Source: Paenibacillus radicis (ex Gao et al. 2016)
GTDB taxonomy: Bacteria > Bacillota > Bacilli > Paenibacillales > Paenibacillaceae
DNA: 64,000 nucleotides
Assembly (NCBI RefSeq): GCF_014641555.1
Contig: NZ_BMHY01000005.1
Coordinates: 2,011-66,010, forward strand
Reading direction: 5' to 3'
Below the pieces are notes generated by a model that saw only the letters and a program-made list of their open reading frames with translations, did not search any database and was not told the DNA's origin. This document shows positions 1 through 10,514 of the stretch, piece after piece; positions within the stretch are counted from its first letter, which is position 1; every line of letters begins with the position of its first letter. Made by a program: the position numbers and the translations under genes.

Positions 1-369
1 CATTCTTTTTTAATTCTTCTATATACACTCTCTATACTATGGAAGATCGGCCTTTCCGTCCTGTTAAAAACATAGCATTTATATGGCTTCACTCAACCAT
101 CGCTCATCTCCCAACATAGCTTCATAAAGCCCACTATACATGGCTAGCACCTTACTCGCTCCTATTCCTATTTACCCGAACCCTCTATTCATAAAACATC
201 AGTAATCAATGGCCGCCGCAAGACTCAGGTTACCCTCCATACCAGAAAGCTCCGGATGTACAGAAGAAACGGACGGCAGCCACTGCAACATAGGACCAGC
301 GCAGCCATTGCCAATCGGAACTCTCTCCTCATTACTCAGCTTTATATACCATAGAAGAGATGCCTTAAA
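1..369. other. Non-coding stretch downstream of the HD-GYP gene
   Basis: No convincing gene. The only reading frames are short and lack family features. A 20-codon frame on the minus strand (79-141) has an AAGGTG about 6 bases before its ATG, but nothing else supports it. In related genomes a ribosomal RNA operon often follows gyrA; none is visible here, so this may be the spacer before one (inference). Confidence 0.4.
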
Positions 370-402
370 TAAAAAACCCGCCAGAATGAATTCTGACGGG
401 TT
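370..402 (-). terminator. Rho-independent terminator of the HD-GYP gene
   Basis: Arms at 375-386 and 391-402 form a 12-bp stem with one mismatch or wobble and a TGAA loop. On the minus strand it is followed by a run of six T. It lies immediately after the stop of the leftward HD-GYP gene. Confidence 0.8.
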
Positions 403-410
403 GCAAGGCT

Positions 411-1481
411 CTATCGAACGACCTCTGTAATATGCAGTTGCCGTTCAATGGATAGATTAATGATTTCACCATTGATGTTAACCCATGGCCGGGTCGGATG
501 CATCGCATCTGAAAAAACGATCTCGCCGACCCTATCATCACTTAGGCGAACGAGTGTACCATTATGGAACTGCGTAACCTTCTCAATAAATATCCGCACA
601 TAGGACGGCTCCAGCTTACCGAAGGAATCGCTTTGTATCTGCTCGAGAACAACATACGGCGAAGCTCCCTTACGGTAAGACTTGTTAAGCGTCATTGCGT
701 GGAAGATATCTGCAATTGCAACAACCTTCGCATAGGGATGGATTAAGGAAGAATCGAGCCCCAGCGGATAGCCGCTGCCATCGACACGTTCATGATGCTG
801 CAGAGCGGACAGCTTAACCCCATCGTTAAGCGCCGCGATATTTTTGAGAAGCTGGTTGCCTAACAACGGATGCCGCTGAATTTCTTCTTGCTCTTCCGCT
901 GTCAGCTTGGTAGGCTTCATCAGTATCGAACGATCGATACGAATATTCCCGATATCATGCAGCAAACCGGCAAGCGCAACCTGCATCCAATCCTTTTGCG
1001 GCAGCTTCACCCATTGGGCGATTAAATACGAAGTCATCGCGCACGCGACGCTGTTATGAAGCCAGTAATCCTCCTCATTAAAGCTGCGTGGCGCAAAGGT
1101 CAGTACGTTGTAACTAGGCAATTGCTGAAGCAGCTTCTCAAGCTGTGTCCGAATATCCAAAATCGGAAAAGGAAACCCGGGGTTGAATTGGCTAAATGCC
1201 CGCTTCAACAGTACAAAAGTCTTCTCGTATTCATCCTGCAACGGCGATGATACTGCCTGTTTCGATTGATTCGACTCCGGCTGCGACTCACCCTTAGGTT
1301 TGACTGCAGCGGCTATAGGTGAATCAACGATAACTGCTGAGACAAGAAATGCCTGCATAATATCAAGCTCGCGAGACGTTACGATCTTCCCTTTATGAAA
1401 CAATACTCCGCCATGCGGGGTGAGGACATCTTCGCCAAGCTTATCGCCTAACTTCACCTGTGATAATGGTACGTTCATCAT
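411..1481 (-). CDS. HD-GYP domain phosphohydrolase (putative c-di-GMP phosphodiesterase)
   Basis: Protein of 356 aa with a C-terminal HD-GYP domain. The metal-binding HD motif (LLHDIGN) is near residue 175, followed by HP, a QHHER motif and DGSGYP. Such domains hydrolyse cyclic di-GMP. The N-terminal ~120 residues contain no domain I can name and no clear membrane segment, so the protein is probably cytosolic. The ATG at 1481 follows GGGGAGGGG. The gene begins 42 bases after the gyrA stop on the same strand, so it may be co-transcribed with gyrA, and it ends in its own terminator. Family assignment is secure; the exact substrate is not. Confidence 0.85.
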   Translation of the reverse strand: MMNVPLSQVKLGDKLGEDVLTPHGGVLFHKGKIVTSRELDIMQAFLVSAVIVDSPIAAAVKPKGESQPESNQSKQAVSSPLQDEYEKTFVLLKRAFSQFNPGFPFPILDIRTQLEKLLQQLPSYNVLTFAPRSFNEEDYWLHNSVACAMTSYLIAQWVKLPQKDWMQVALAGLLHDIGNIRIDRSILMKPTKLTAEEQEEIQRHPLLGNQLLKNIAALNDGVKLSALQHHERVDGSGYPLGLDSSLIHPYAKVVAIADIFHAMTLNKSYRKGASPYVVLEQIQSDSFGKLEPSYVRIFIEKVTQFHNGTLVRLSDDRVGEIVFSDAMHPTRPWVNINGEIINLSIERQLHITEVVR

Positions 1482-1523
1482 ACCGGTCCCCTCCCCGTAA
1501 TCAATCTGTCGCTATTGGACCGT

Positions 1524-4064
1524 CTATTCGGCGGAATCGTTATCCGCGTCGGTAATCGTTTCAGTTCCGCCCTCAATCGAAGCTTGCTCTTGCTGTTCAG
1601 CACCTTCGATTTCGTCGATTTCCTCATCTGTCTCTTCGCTGCGGGCAACGCGAGTTACCGTCGCTACAGTATCATCCTCGCGGGTATTAATCAGCTTCAC
1701 GCCTTGCGTGTTACGGCCCATCGTGGAGATACCTTCCATGCTCGTACGAATCATTGTGCCGAATGCAGTCATAATCATCAAGTCTTCATCGTTCAATACA
1801 ACCTTCAGACTGACGATTGGCCCGTTCTTGTCGGTAACATTGAGCGTCTTGATCCCTTTACCACCACGATTCTGGATCCGGTATTCGCTCATCGGCGTCC
1901 GTTTGCCATAGCCTTTGGACGTAACGATCAGCACATCGTTGTCGTTCACGACAACATCCATATCGATTACAACATCGTCGTCGTCGAGCTGGATGCCCTT
2001 CACGCCAGTTGCCGAACGTCCCATCGAACGAACGTCATGCTCGGAGAAGCGGATCGACATCCCTTGCGCCGTACCCATCACGATTTCCTGATTGCCGTCG
2101 GTCAACTTCACGCCGATCAGATCATCATCCTCACGAAGCGAAATCGCGATCAAGCCAACTTTGCGAATATTTATATAATCATCGAGCGGTGTTTTCTTCA
2201 CGACGCCTTGGCGGGTAGCGAAGAACAGGTAATGCTCGGCATCAAACTCCTGTACCGGAATAACGGCATTGACCGTCTCACCCTGCTCGATCTGAATCAA
2301 ATTGATAATCGGCGTGCCGCGTGCGGTCCGGCTCAGATCCGGAATCTCGTACGCTTTCAGCTTGTACACCTTGCCTTTGTTCGTAAAGAACAGCAAGTAG
2401 TGATGCGTATTGGATACAAAAAGATGCTCGACGAAGTCGTTCTCCTTCGTATCCATGCCCACTACGCCTTTGCCGCCCCGTTTCTGGCTGCGGTAAGTCG
2501 TAACCGGCAGACGCTTGATGTAGCCGCTGTGCGTAACCGAAATAATAACATCCTCACGCGGTATGAGATCTTCATCCATGATCTCTTCTTCGCTAATCGT
2601 AATTTCGGTGCGGCGCTCGTCGCCGAAACGTTCTTTCAGCTCGGCAAGCTCCTCGCTAATGATGTTGAGCACGAGCTGCTCATCAGCAAGAATCGCTTTG
2701 TATTCGGCGATTTTCTTCTGAAGCTCTGCGTACTCCGCTTCGATCTTGTCGCGTTCCAAGCCTGTCAGACGTTGCAGACGCATGTCGAGAATCGCTTGCG
2801 CCTGGTCGTAGCTCAGCGCGAAACGCTCGATGAGTCCTTCGCGTGCGATATCCGCTGTTTGCGACGCCCGAATAAGCGCGATAACTTCATCCAAATGATC
2901 GAGCGCGATGCGCAAGCCTTCCAGAATGTGAGCGCGGGCTTCTGCTTTTTTCAATTCGAATTCCGTACGGCGACGGATAACTTCGATTTGATGCTGCAAA
3001 TAGTGATACAGCATTTCACGCAAGTTCAGTGTTTTCGGCTCGCCGTTTACAAGCGCCAGCATGTTGATGCCGAAATTGGCCTGCATTTGCGTTTGCTTGT
3101 AAAGGTTGTTCAATACGACACTAGGCGTCACATCGCGGCGAAGCTCGATAACAACCCGCATGCCGTTGCGATCGGATTCATCACGGAGATCAGTGATCCC
3201 GTCGATCTTCTTCTCGCGCACAAGCTCAGCAATCTTCTCTACTAGACGAGCTTTATTGACTTGATAAGGCAACTCGTACACGATAATGCGCGCCTTGTTG
3301 TTGCCGTTCTCCTCAATCGTCGCCCTTGCCCGCATCGTAACAGTGCCACGGCCGGTCAAGTAAGCTTGACGAAGGCCATGACGTCCCATGACGAAACCAG
3401 CAGTCGGGAAGTCAGGTCCTTTTACATATTCAATCAGTTCAAGGGGTGTAATGTCGGGATTCTCAATCAGCGCTTGAACGCCGTCAATGACTTCTCCCAA
3501 GTTATGAGGCGGAATATTCGTCGCCATACCGACTGCTATGCCTGTTACGCCGTTTACCATCAGGTTCGGGAACCGGGCTGGCAGGACGGCAGGCTCTTTC
3601 TCTTCACCGTCGTAGTTCGGTATGAAATCAACTGTTTCTTTGTTCAGGTCACGAAGCATTTCCATCGCGATTTTGGACAGACGCGCTTCCGTGTACCGCA
3701 TTGCTGCAGCCATGTCGCCGTCTACCGAACCGAAGTTGCCATGCCCGTCAACGAGCATGTACCGCATCGAGAAATCTTGCGCCATCCGTACCATTGCCTC
3801 ATAAACAGAGGAATCGCCGTGCGGATGGTACTTACCGATAACTTCGCCTACGATCCTTGCCGATTTCTTAAACGGCTTGTCCGCGGCCATGCCGAGATCC
3901 GACATTGCGTACAAAATACGGCGATGCACGGGCTTCAAACCATCCCTTACATCGGGCAGAGCGCGGCTCACGATGATACTCATCGCGTAGCTCATAAAGG
4001 AATCACGCATCTCTGTTCCGATTTCACGGTCTTTTATTTGCGAACGTTGTTGTTCTTCCGCCAT
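1524..4064 (-). CDS. gyrA: DNA gyrase subunit A
   Basis: Breakage-reunion subunit of DNA gyrase, the enzyme that introduces negative supercoils with GyrB. The 846-aa length is normal. Visible features are the quinolone-determining segment [10 protein letters not shown] (about 80-89) with the wild-type-like Ser and acidic residue, the catalytic Tyr in AMRYTEAR (about residue 124), and the GyrA-box QKRGGKG in the C-terminal beta-pinwheel. The tail is acidic. The start is ATG at 4064 after AGGGAGG. It is separated from gyrB by a gene on the other strand, so it needs its own promoter; a TATAAT-like hexamer lies at 4115-4120 on the minus strand, without a strong -35. Confidence 0.98.
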   Translation of the reverse strand: MAEEQQRSQIKDREIGTEMRDSFMSYAMSIIVSRALPDVRDGLKPVHRRILYAMSDLGMAADKPFKKSARIVGEVIGKYHPHGDSSVYEAMVRMAQDFSMRYMLVDGHGNFGSVDGDMAAAMRYTEARLSKIAMEMLRDLNKETVDFIPNYDGEEKEPAVLPARFPNLMVNGVTGIAVGMATNIPPHNLGEVIDGVQALIENPDITPLELIEYVKGPDFPTAGFVMGRHGLRQAYLTGRGTVTMRARATIEENGNNKARIIVYELPYQVNKARLVEKIAELVREKKIDGITDLRDESDRNGMRVVIELRRDVTPSVVLNNLYKQTQMQANFGINMLALVNGEPKTLNLREMLYHYLQHQIEVIRRRTEFELKKAEARAHILEGLRIALDHLDEVIALIRASQTADIAREGLIERFALSYDQAQAILDMRLQRLTGLERDKIEAEYAELQKKIAEYKAILADEQLVLNIISEELAELKERFGDERRTEITISEEEIMDEDLIPREDVIISVTHSGYIKRLPVTTYRSQKRGGKGVVGMDTKENDFVEHLFVSNTHHYLLFFTNKGKVYKLKAYEIPDLSRTARGTPIINLIQIEQGETVNAVIPVQEFDAEHYLFFATRQGVVKKTPLDDYINIRKVGLIAISLREDDDLIGVKLTDGNQEIVMGTAQGMSIRFSEHDVRSMGRSATGVKGIQLDDDDVVIDMDVVVNDNDVLIVTSKGYGKRTPMSEYRIQNRGGKGIKTLNVTDKNGPIVSLKVVLNDEDLMIMTAFGTMIRTSMEGISTMGRNTQGVKLINTREDDTVATVTRVARSEETDEEIDEIEGAEQQEQASIEGGTETITDADNDSAE

Positions 4065-4432
4065 GTTTTACCTCCCTGACGTCATCTATCTTCCATCCTT
4101 AAATCACGATAACCATTATATTACTTTCACAAACTGGGTACTGTTAAACCCTCGCACGCCATATTTCGCATTGCGAAGCGGTCTAGCTCTCTATCAAAAA
4201 CGGCCTAACTTACTAAAACCTATACTTTTTTATGAAAAAAATAGGTATATCACAGTTTTCGATAGCTTAATGCTGCCATAAAATAAACAGACCCAACTTC
4301 CATTATACCACTCAATCCAAAGTCTGTCTCTGCCTGATTCGCAATAACGTCGCATAAAACGGCCATTTGCCGTCCTCTGGCAACGTTTCGCAGTTTGCAG
4401 ATCTACAGGTAATTACGAGAGGAGAAAGCCGC
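4065..4432. other. Intergenic region between gyrA and the yheC/D-like gene
   Basis: Divergent promoter region of about 370 bases. On the minus strand TATAAT (plus positions 4115-4120) is a candidate -10 for gyrA. No -35 close to consensus stands at the right distance. No gene or RNA structure was recognised. Confidence 0.35.
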
Positions 4433-5209
4433 TTGTCCATCCAACGCGTCACTAGCAAATGGGCGAAGACGAATGCGCTGTTGAAGCTCGAACAGATGCA
4501 AGAATATATTCCAGAGACGCAGCACTATAGTCGAGAAACTCTATTCGTTATGCTGGAGCATTACCAGATGATTTATGTGAAGCCTAACAACGGCACTTAC
4601 GGCAAAGGCGTCATCCGTGTGGAAAAGCTTCCCCCGCCGGAAACCGGCTACAAGTATCAACTGAATACGACGATTCGGAGCTTCTCAAATTTCGACCAGC
4701 TTTTCTGGAGCCTCAAAAGGCATACGGCTAAAAAACGTTATATCGTTCAGCGCGGCATTCATCTGCTGAAGCATCAGGAACGCCGCTTCGACATCCGGGT
4801 TATGGTACAGAAGAACTTGAGCCGCAATTGGGAAGTAACCGGCATCATCGGACGTCTCTCCCATCCAGCCAAAATCGTCACGAACTATCACAGCGGCGGG
4901 ACACCCATGTCTTTTGAGAAACTGATGTCGACGCATATGGATGCAAACGAGCAGCAGCAATATAGAGAACGTCTGAATACGCTAGGCTTGACTATCGTTC
5001 GAGCGTTGCAGCAAACCTATCCTCGTATAAAAGAAATCGGCATCGACATCGCTATTGATACCGACTTCCACCCTTGGATCCTTGAGGTCAACACTTGCCC
5101 GGATCCGTTCATCTTCCGCAAGCTGGCGGATAAAACGATCTTTCGCCGCATTTATCGATATGCGGTCGGCTATGGCCGATACCGCCGTAAAAGCACCCGT
5201 AAAAAATAG
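4433..5209 (+). CDS. YheC/YheD-family ATP-grasp protein (spore coat-associated family)
   Basis: ATP-grasp fold protein of 258 aa, related to the YheC/YheD proteins that Bacillus places on the spore coat. Visible ATP-grasp features are the YVKPNNGTYGKGV nucleotide-binding loop, the RFDIRVMVQ strand and the C-terminal metal-binding strand DIAIDTDFHPWILEVN. The TTG at 4433 is chosen because AGAGGAG precedes it by 8 bases; the upstream in-frame TTG at 4367 has no ribosome site. It runs opposite to gyrB and gyrA and lies between them. Its stop codon overlaps the gyrB terminator. Ligase substrate is unknown. Confidence 0.8.
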   Translation: MSIQRVTSKWAKTNALLKLEQMQEYIPETQHYSRETLFVMLEHYQMIYVKPNNGTYGKGVIRVEKLPPPETGYKYQLNTTIRSFSNFDQLFWSLKRHTAKKRYIVQRGIHLLKHQERRFDIRVMVQKNLSRNWEVTGIIGRLSHPAKIVTNYHSGGTPMSFEKLMSTHMDANEQQQYRERLNTLGLTIVRALQQTYPRIKEIGIDIAIDTDFHPWILEVNTCPDPFIFRKLADKTIFRRIYRYAVGYGRYRRKSTRKK

Positions 5210-5232
5210 CCGCCCGCTGCCAGCGGACGGCT
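5201..5232 (-). terminator. gyrB terminator overlapping the end of the convergent ATP-grasp gene
   Basis: GC-rich hairpin with arms 5208-5219 and 5222-5232, one mismatch or wobble and a CC loop. On the minus strand a six-T run follows (5206-5201). The stop codon of the rightward yheC/D-like gene (5207-5209) is inside the structure. Confidence 0.7.
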
Positions 5233-5287
5233 CTGTCAGAAAGGCTGCGCATCTCTTTCGAGAATGGCGGGGCCTTTTCGGTTTGTT

Positions 5288-7222
<1,935 letters not shown>

Positions 7223-7306
7223 TCAACTGCTCTTCCTGTTCGCCAAGCTTACACGCGCATGCCTGCTTGAATAGCGGCAATTCCGTTCAGCGTTATTCGA
7301 TAAGCG

Positions 7307-7558
7307 TCAGCCATTCGCCGCAAAATGATGGGCTCGTTTCTTCAATGTCGAGGATGATATCGGCGAATAATAGATTTTATTCTTCGTAACGACGATTGAT
7401 TTCGGTTCTTCCTCGCCAATCGTCTCTACGTCTTTTCGTTTGCGGGCTCCGGCAACGAATTGCTTGGATAGCTTGGAGGATTGCTCTATAGATATATCGA
7501 AAATAGCTACCAGCTCGGCAGCCCTGATGATTTTCTCGCCGCCCAAATGGATGTACAT
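7307..7558 (-). CDS. remB: Extracellular matrix regulator RemB (DUF370)
   Basis: Small protein of 83 aa beginning MYIHLGGEKIIR, typical of the DUF370/RemB (YaaB) family, located between recF and gyrB exactly as in Bacillus. RemB affects biofilm matrix gene expression; the related RemA binds DNA. The ATG at 7558 is preferred over 7576 because GGGGAGG stands 8 bases before it and the MYIHLG start matches the family. The C-terminal half carries the KSIVVTKNKIYYSPIS segment common in the family. Confidence 0.85.
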   Translation of the reverse strand: MYIHLGGEKIIRAAELVAIFDISIEQSSKLSKQFVAGARKRKDVETIGEEEPKSIVVTKNKIYYSPISSSTLKKRAHHFAANG

Positions 7559-7584
7559 ATCCTCCGCCTCCCCCATGTATGCGC

Positions 7585-8697
7585 CTAAGTGCGCGTGGCA
7601 TGACCTGCCCGCACATCATAGATGCCGGCATCCTTCAGCTTGCTAATATTGACGCTCTCCAGTCCCGTCGTTGTGATGAACGTCTGCACCTTGCTTTGAA
7701 ACGTCTCAATCAACTGCGTCTGGCGATGCTGATCCAGTTCGGACAGCACATCATCCAGAAGAAGCAGCGGATATTCCCCGATTTCCTCGCAAATCAGCTC
7801 GATTTCGGCCAATTTCAACGAAAGGGCGGTTGTGCGCTGCTGTCCTTGCGAACCGTATACGGACGCTTCTTTGCCGTTGATGAAGAAGGCCAGGTCGTCC
7901 CGATGCGGTCCGACAAGGGACATGCCTCTCCGAATCTCCTGATCTTTCACTTGTGATAACTTTAACATAAATTGTTCAAATAAAACAGTTTCATCTTCCG
8001 ATCCGCCGCCGTCAAAGGACGGGCGGTACTCGATAGTGAGGCGCTCGCCGCCCGCCGTAATGCCGGAATGAATCTGCTCGGCCCAACGCTGCAATTTATG
8101 AATAAAGTGTTTCCTTTTTTTCATAATTTTAACACTATGCTCAGCAAGCTGTGCATTCCACACTTCCAGCATCGTCTGCTGCTGCCCGCCAGGGGATGCG
8201 GTTTTCAAGAAATTGTTGCGCTGCACGAGCACTTTGTTGAATTGCTGCAGCGTATGCAAATAGCCGGGCTGCACTTGGCCGATTTCCATATCGAGAAACC
8301 GTCTCCGTACCCCCGGCGTTCCTTTTACAATCTCCAGATCTTCCGGTGCGAACATGACGACATTCAACGATCCGATAAAGTCGCTGAGCTTCCGCTGTTC
8401 CAATCCGTTAATCTTAGCTTTCTTCCCTTGCGCGGAATACATCAAATCCAGCTTGACGGTTCCATACCGTTTCTCGACCTCACCATGAATGCGGGCTGAA
8501 TCGGCTTCCCAGCCGATCAGCTCCTTATCCTTGGAAGTCCGATGCGATTTGGTTAACGCGAGGGCGAAGATCGCCTCCAGCAAATTCGTTTTTCCTTGTG
8601 CGTTTGGCCCGACGAATAAATTGACCTGATTGTCCGTCCGAAGCTCCAACTGTCCATAATTGCGGTAATTTTGAAGCTGAATGCTGTTTAGAAACAA
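7585..8697 (-). CDS. recF: DNA replication and repair protein RecF
   Basis: SMC-like ATPase that helps load RecA at gaps; 370 aa. Walker A is GPNAQGKTNLLEA near residue 30. The ABC signature is GSQGQQRTTALSL and Walker B is LLLLDDVLSELD, near the C-terminus. The initiation codon is TTG at 8697 with GGGAGG 10 bases upstream, and the product starts MFLNSIQLQNYRNY, as the family does. It is the fourth gene of the dnaA block, 30 bases after yaaA and 26 bases before remB. Confidence 0.96.
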   Translation of the reverse strand: MFLNSIQLQNYRNYGQLELRTDNQVNLFVGPNAQGKTNLLEAIFALALTKSHRTSKDKELIGWEADSARIHGEVEKRYGTVKLDLMYSAQGKKAKINGLEQRKLSDFIGSLNVVMFAPEDLEIVKGTPGVRRRFLDMEIGQVQPGYLHTLQQFNKVLVQRNNFLKTASPGGQQQTMLEVWNAQLAEHSVKIMKKRKHFIHKLQRWAEQIHSGITAGGERLTIEYRPSFDGGGSEDETVLFEQFMLKLSQVKDQEIRRGMSLVGPHRDDLAFFINGKEASVYGSQGQQRTTALSLKLAEIELICEEIGEYPLLLLDDVLSELDQHRQTQLIETFQSKVQTFITTTGLESVNISKLKDAGIYDVRAGHATRT

Positions 8698-8727
8698 TTT
8701 CGCTCGTCCTCCCGGTTCACTGCTGGC

Positions 8728-8943
8728 TTACGCTCCAATAACCGTAAAGACGCCACAGCCTTCGACTTCAACACGGTCGCCTACGTACAGCTTTCTGCCG
8801 CGCCGATTGTCGGCCTCACCGTTAATATGAACCTCGTTCTCCTGCAAAAAAAACTTTGCATGTCCGCCTGTTGCTATGCAATCCGCCAGCTTCAAAAACT
8901 GGCCGAGCGTAATATATTCCGTCCGAATGGCGACTTCCTTCAT
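8728..8943 (-). CDS. yaaA: S4 domain RNA-binding protein YaaA
   Basis: Protein of 71 aa consisting essentially of one S4-like RNA-binding domain (LGQFLKLADCIATGG...VHINGEADNRRGRKLYVGD). The family (YaaA, also called RlbA) is implicated in large-subunit ribosome assembly. It lies between dnaN and recF, the standard position. The start is ATG 8943, with AGGAAGGTGAC upstream. Confidence is high because sequence and synteny agree. Confidence 0.9.
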   Translation of the reverse strand: MKEVAIRTEYITLGQFLKLADCIATGGHAKFFLQENEVHINGEADNRRGRKLYVGDRVEVEGCGVFTVIGA

Positions 8944-8993
8944 GGCCTGTCACCTTCCTTTCTGTCTCTTTCCCTGGCCTTGCCGGTAAACAA

Positions 8994-10136
8994 TTAACCT
9001 GTCGTACGGTAAGGAAGAATCACGTACGTGTTATAAGCATGATCCGTTGGCTTGATCACGATGGGACTCATCGCCCCGTTGAAGCCAAGCGAAATATTTT
9101 CGCTGTCGATGACTTTAAGCACGTCCAGCATATATTTGGAGTTGAACGCGATGCGCAGCGGATCTCCCGTAAATTGCGAAGGCTCGAGCTGCTCCGTTAC
9201 ACGGCCGAGCTCTGTGGAGCTCGAAGAAATTTCGATCGTTCCATCTTCAAGCGTCGTGAGACGAACGATATTCGTTTTTTCTTCCCGTGACATCAAATAC
9301 GCACGGTCAATTGCATCGGTTACTTTTTTCGTATCCAGGACGAGTTCTGTTTTGAACTGCTGCGGAATAATCTTAGAAGTATCCGGATAAGTTCCGTCCA
9401 GCATACGTGTGTAGAACAATACGTTGCCGATTTTGAACAACACTTGGTTGTCGGCTACGACGATATCAACAAGTCCGTTCTGCTCCGGAATGAGCTTGGA
9501 CAATTCATTCAGCGTTTTGGCTGCAATAACGACATTGTTGAAACGATAGTCCATTGCCGTCTCGGCGTGAGCGGTACGGCTCGCCAAGCGGTGGCGGTCG
9601 GTCGCCACGAATTTTAGCTGCTGTTCATGCAATCCCCAAAGAACACCGGTCAATATTGGCGTTTGCTCATTGGTAGAAGCGGCAAGGACGGTCTGACGAA
9701 TCATCGATTTCAACAAATCACCTGGCATTTGGAAAAGTTCATTCGCCTCAATGGAAGGCAGAACTGGAAATTCCTCAGGATCAAGGCCAACCATTTGAAT
9801 ATCGGTTGATCCAGAACGTATCGATGTTTGGAAGTGGGCGCCAACCTCAATCTCCACATTGTCGGAAGGAAGCTTCTTAACGATTTCCACAAAGAACTTA
9901 GCGGGAAGAACGACGTTTCCGGGCTTATCCACATGTGCGTTAACGATGTCATCGCGTTCTACCGGAATAAAGCTTTGGATCGAAATATCCGTATCGCTTG
10001 CTGTTAGCGTTACGCCTTGATGGGTAACTTCGATTTTGATGCCTCCGAGAATCGGAATGGTCGGTCTTGAGGACGCTGCTTTCGATACTTGTTGAATCGC
10101 TTCGTTCAGTTCATGTTTGGAAATCATTAATTTCAT
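8994..10136 (-). CDS. dnaN: DNA polymerase III beta sliding clamp
   Basis: Ring-forming processivity clamp that tethers DNA polymerase III; 380 aa and three repeated clamp domains. It starts MKLMISKHELNEAIQQVSKA and ends LPYRTTG, both typical. ATG 10136 follows AGGAG at 7 bases. The gene is downstream of dnaA, separated by about 380 bases that hold the origin unwinding element. Confidence 0.98.
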   Translation of the reverse strand: MKLMISKHELNEAIQQVSKAASSRPTIPILGGIKIEVTHQGVTLTASDTDISIQSFIPVERDDIVNAHVDKPGNVVLPAKFFVEIVKKLPSDNVEIEVGAHFQTSIRSGSTDIQMVGLDPEEFPVLPSIEANELFQMPGDLLKSMIRQTVLAASTNEQTPILTGVLWGLHEQQLKFVATDRHRLASRTAHAETAMDYRFNNVVIAAKTLNELSKLIPEQNGLVDIVVADNQVLFKIGNVLFYTRMLDGTYPDTSKIIPQQFKTELVLDTKKVTDAIDRAYLMSREEKTNIVRLTTLEDGTIEISSSSTELGRVTEQLEPSQFTGDPLRIAFNSKYMLDVLKVIDSENISLGFNGAMSPIVIKPTDHAYNTYVILPYRTTG

Positions 10137-10360
10137 GTCTTCACTCCTAAATCAGGGGATAGGTTGGGCCGATCGCCGTAGGCTTCTTCTAAAAGCACAG
10201 CTTCACTGCAACGTTTGGTCCATGCTGCCATTCTTGATTTCATTTTTTGATCTCTTTCAGATCATAGTTATGGATAAAATCTGCGAAAAGTCATCCTGAA
10301 CTCAAACGTTTCCGTTGTACTGTTTTTTAAGGCGAAGCCTAAGGGCGTTTTCGCCCCTTA

Positions 10361-10424
10361 TTGATGTTCTTTTTATTAAAAAAAATAGTAGTAGAAGTAG
10401 TAGGCGGCCTGAATATGTGGATAA
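10361..10424. other. oriC basal unwinding element (DnaA box, GC-rich patch, DnaA-trios, AT-rich DUE)
   Basis: On the plus strand an AT-rich run (10368-10385) precedes six consecutive triplets (10386-10403): TAG, TAG, TAG, AAG, TAG, TAG. Then come GCGGCC (10404-10409) and a perfect inverted DnaA box TGTGGATAA (10416-10424). Seen from the minus strand the order is DnaA box, GC-rich patch, DnaA-trios (3'-GAT-5'), AT-rich DNA. This is the arrangement described for Bacillus subtilis origin opening between dnaA and dnaN. Function is inferred from that match. Confidence 0.85.
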
Positions 10425-10442
10425 CCGCCTGGAACACGGATA

Positions 10443-10487
10443 AAGCAAGCCTATCCACATGTGCATATCGTGTGCATAGGCTTGCTT
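10443..10487. repeat. Imperfect palindrome containing DnaA-box-like sites
   Basis: Arms 10443-10459 and 10471-10487 pair at 16 of 17 positions around an 11-base centre. The left arm contains CTATCCACA (one mismatch from a DnaA box) and TGTGCATA occurs twice to its right. It lies between the dnaA stop and the unwinding element. It could be an extra DnaA-binding platform or an RNA hairpin at the 3' end of dnaA; there is no T-run. Confidence 0.6.
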
Positions 10488-10514
10488 GGTTTTCCCTATA
10501 GGCGTGCATAACTT

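Noticed and set aside
79-141. 20-codon minus-strand frame with AAGGTG upstream
   Set aside because: Too short and without conservation data; composition alone cannot support it as a gene.
209-430. 73-codon frame left of the HD-GYP gene
   Set aside because: It crosses the terminator and the 3' end of the HD-GYP gene, and has no ribosome site.
1515-3245. Long open frame (576 codons) opposite gyrA
   Set aside because: It is a shadow of the gyrA codon pattern; its translation has no family features and no ribosome site.
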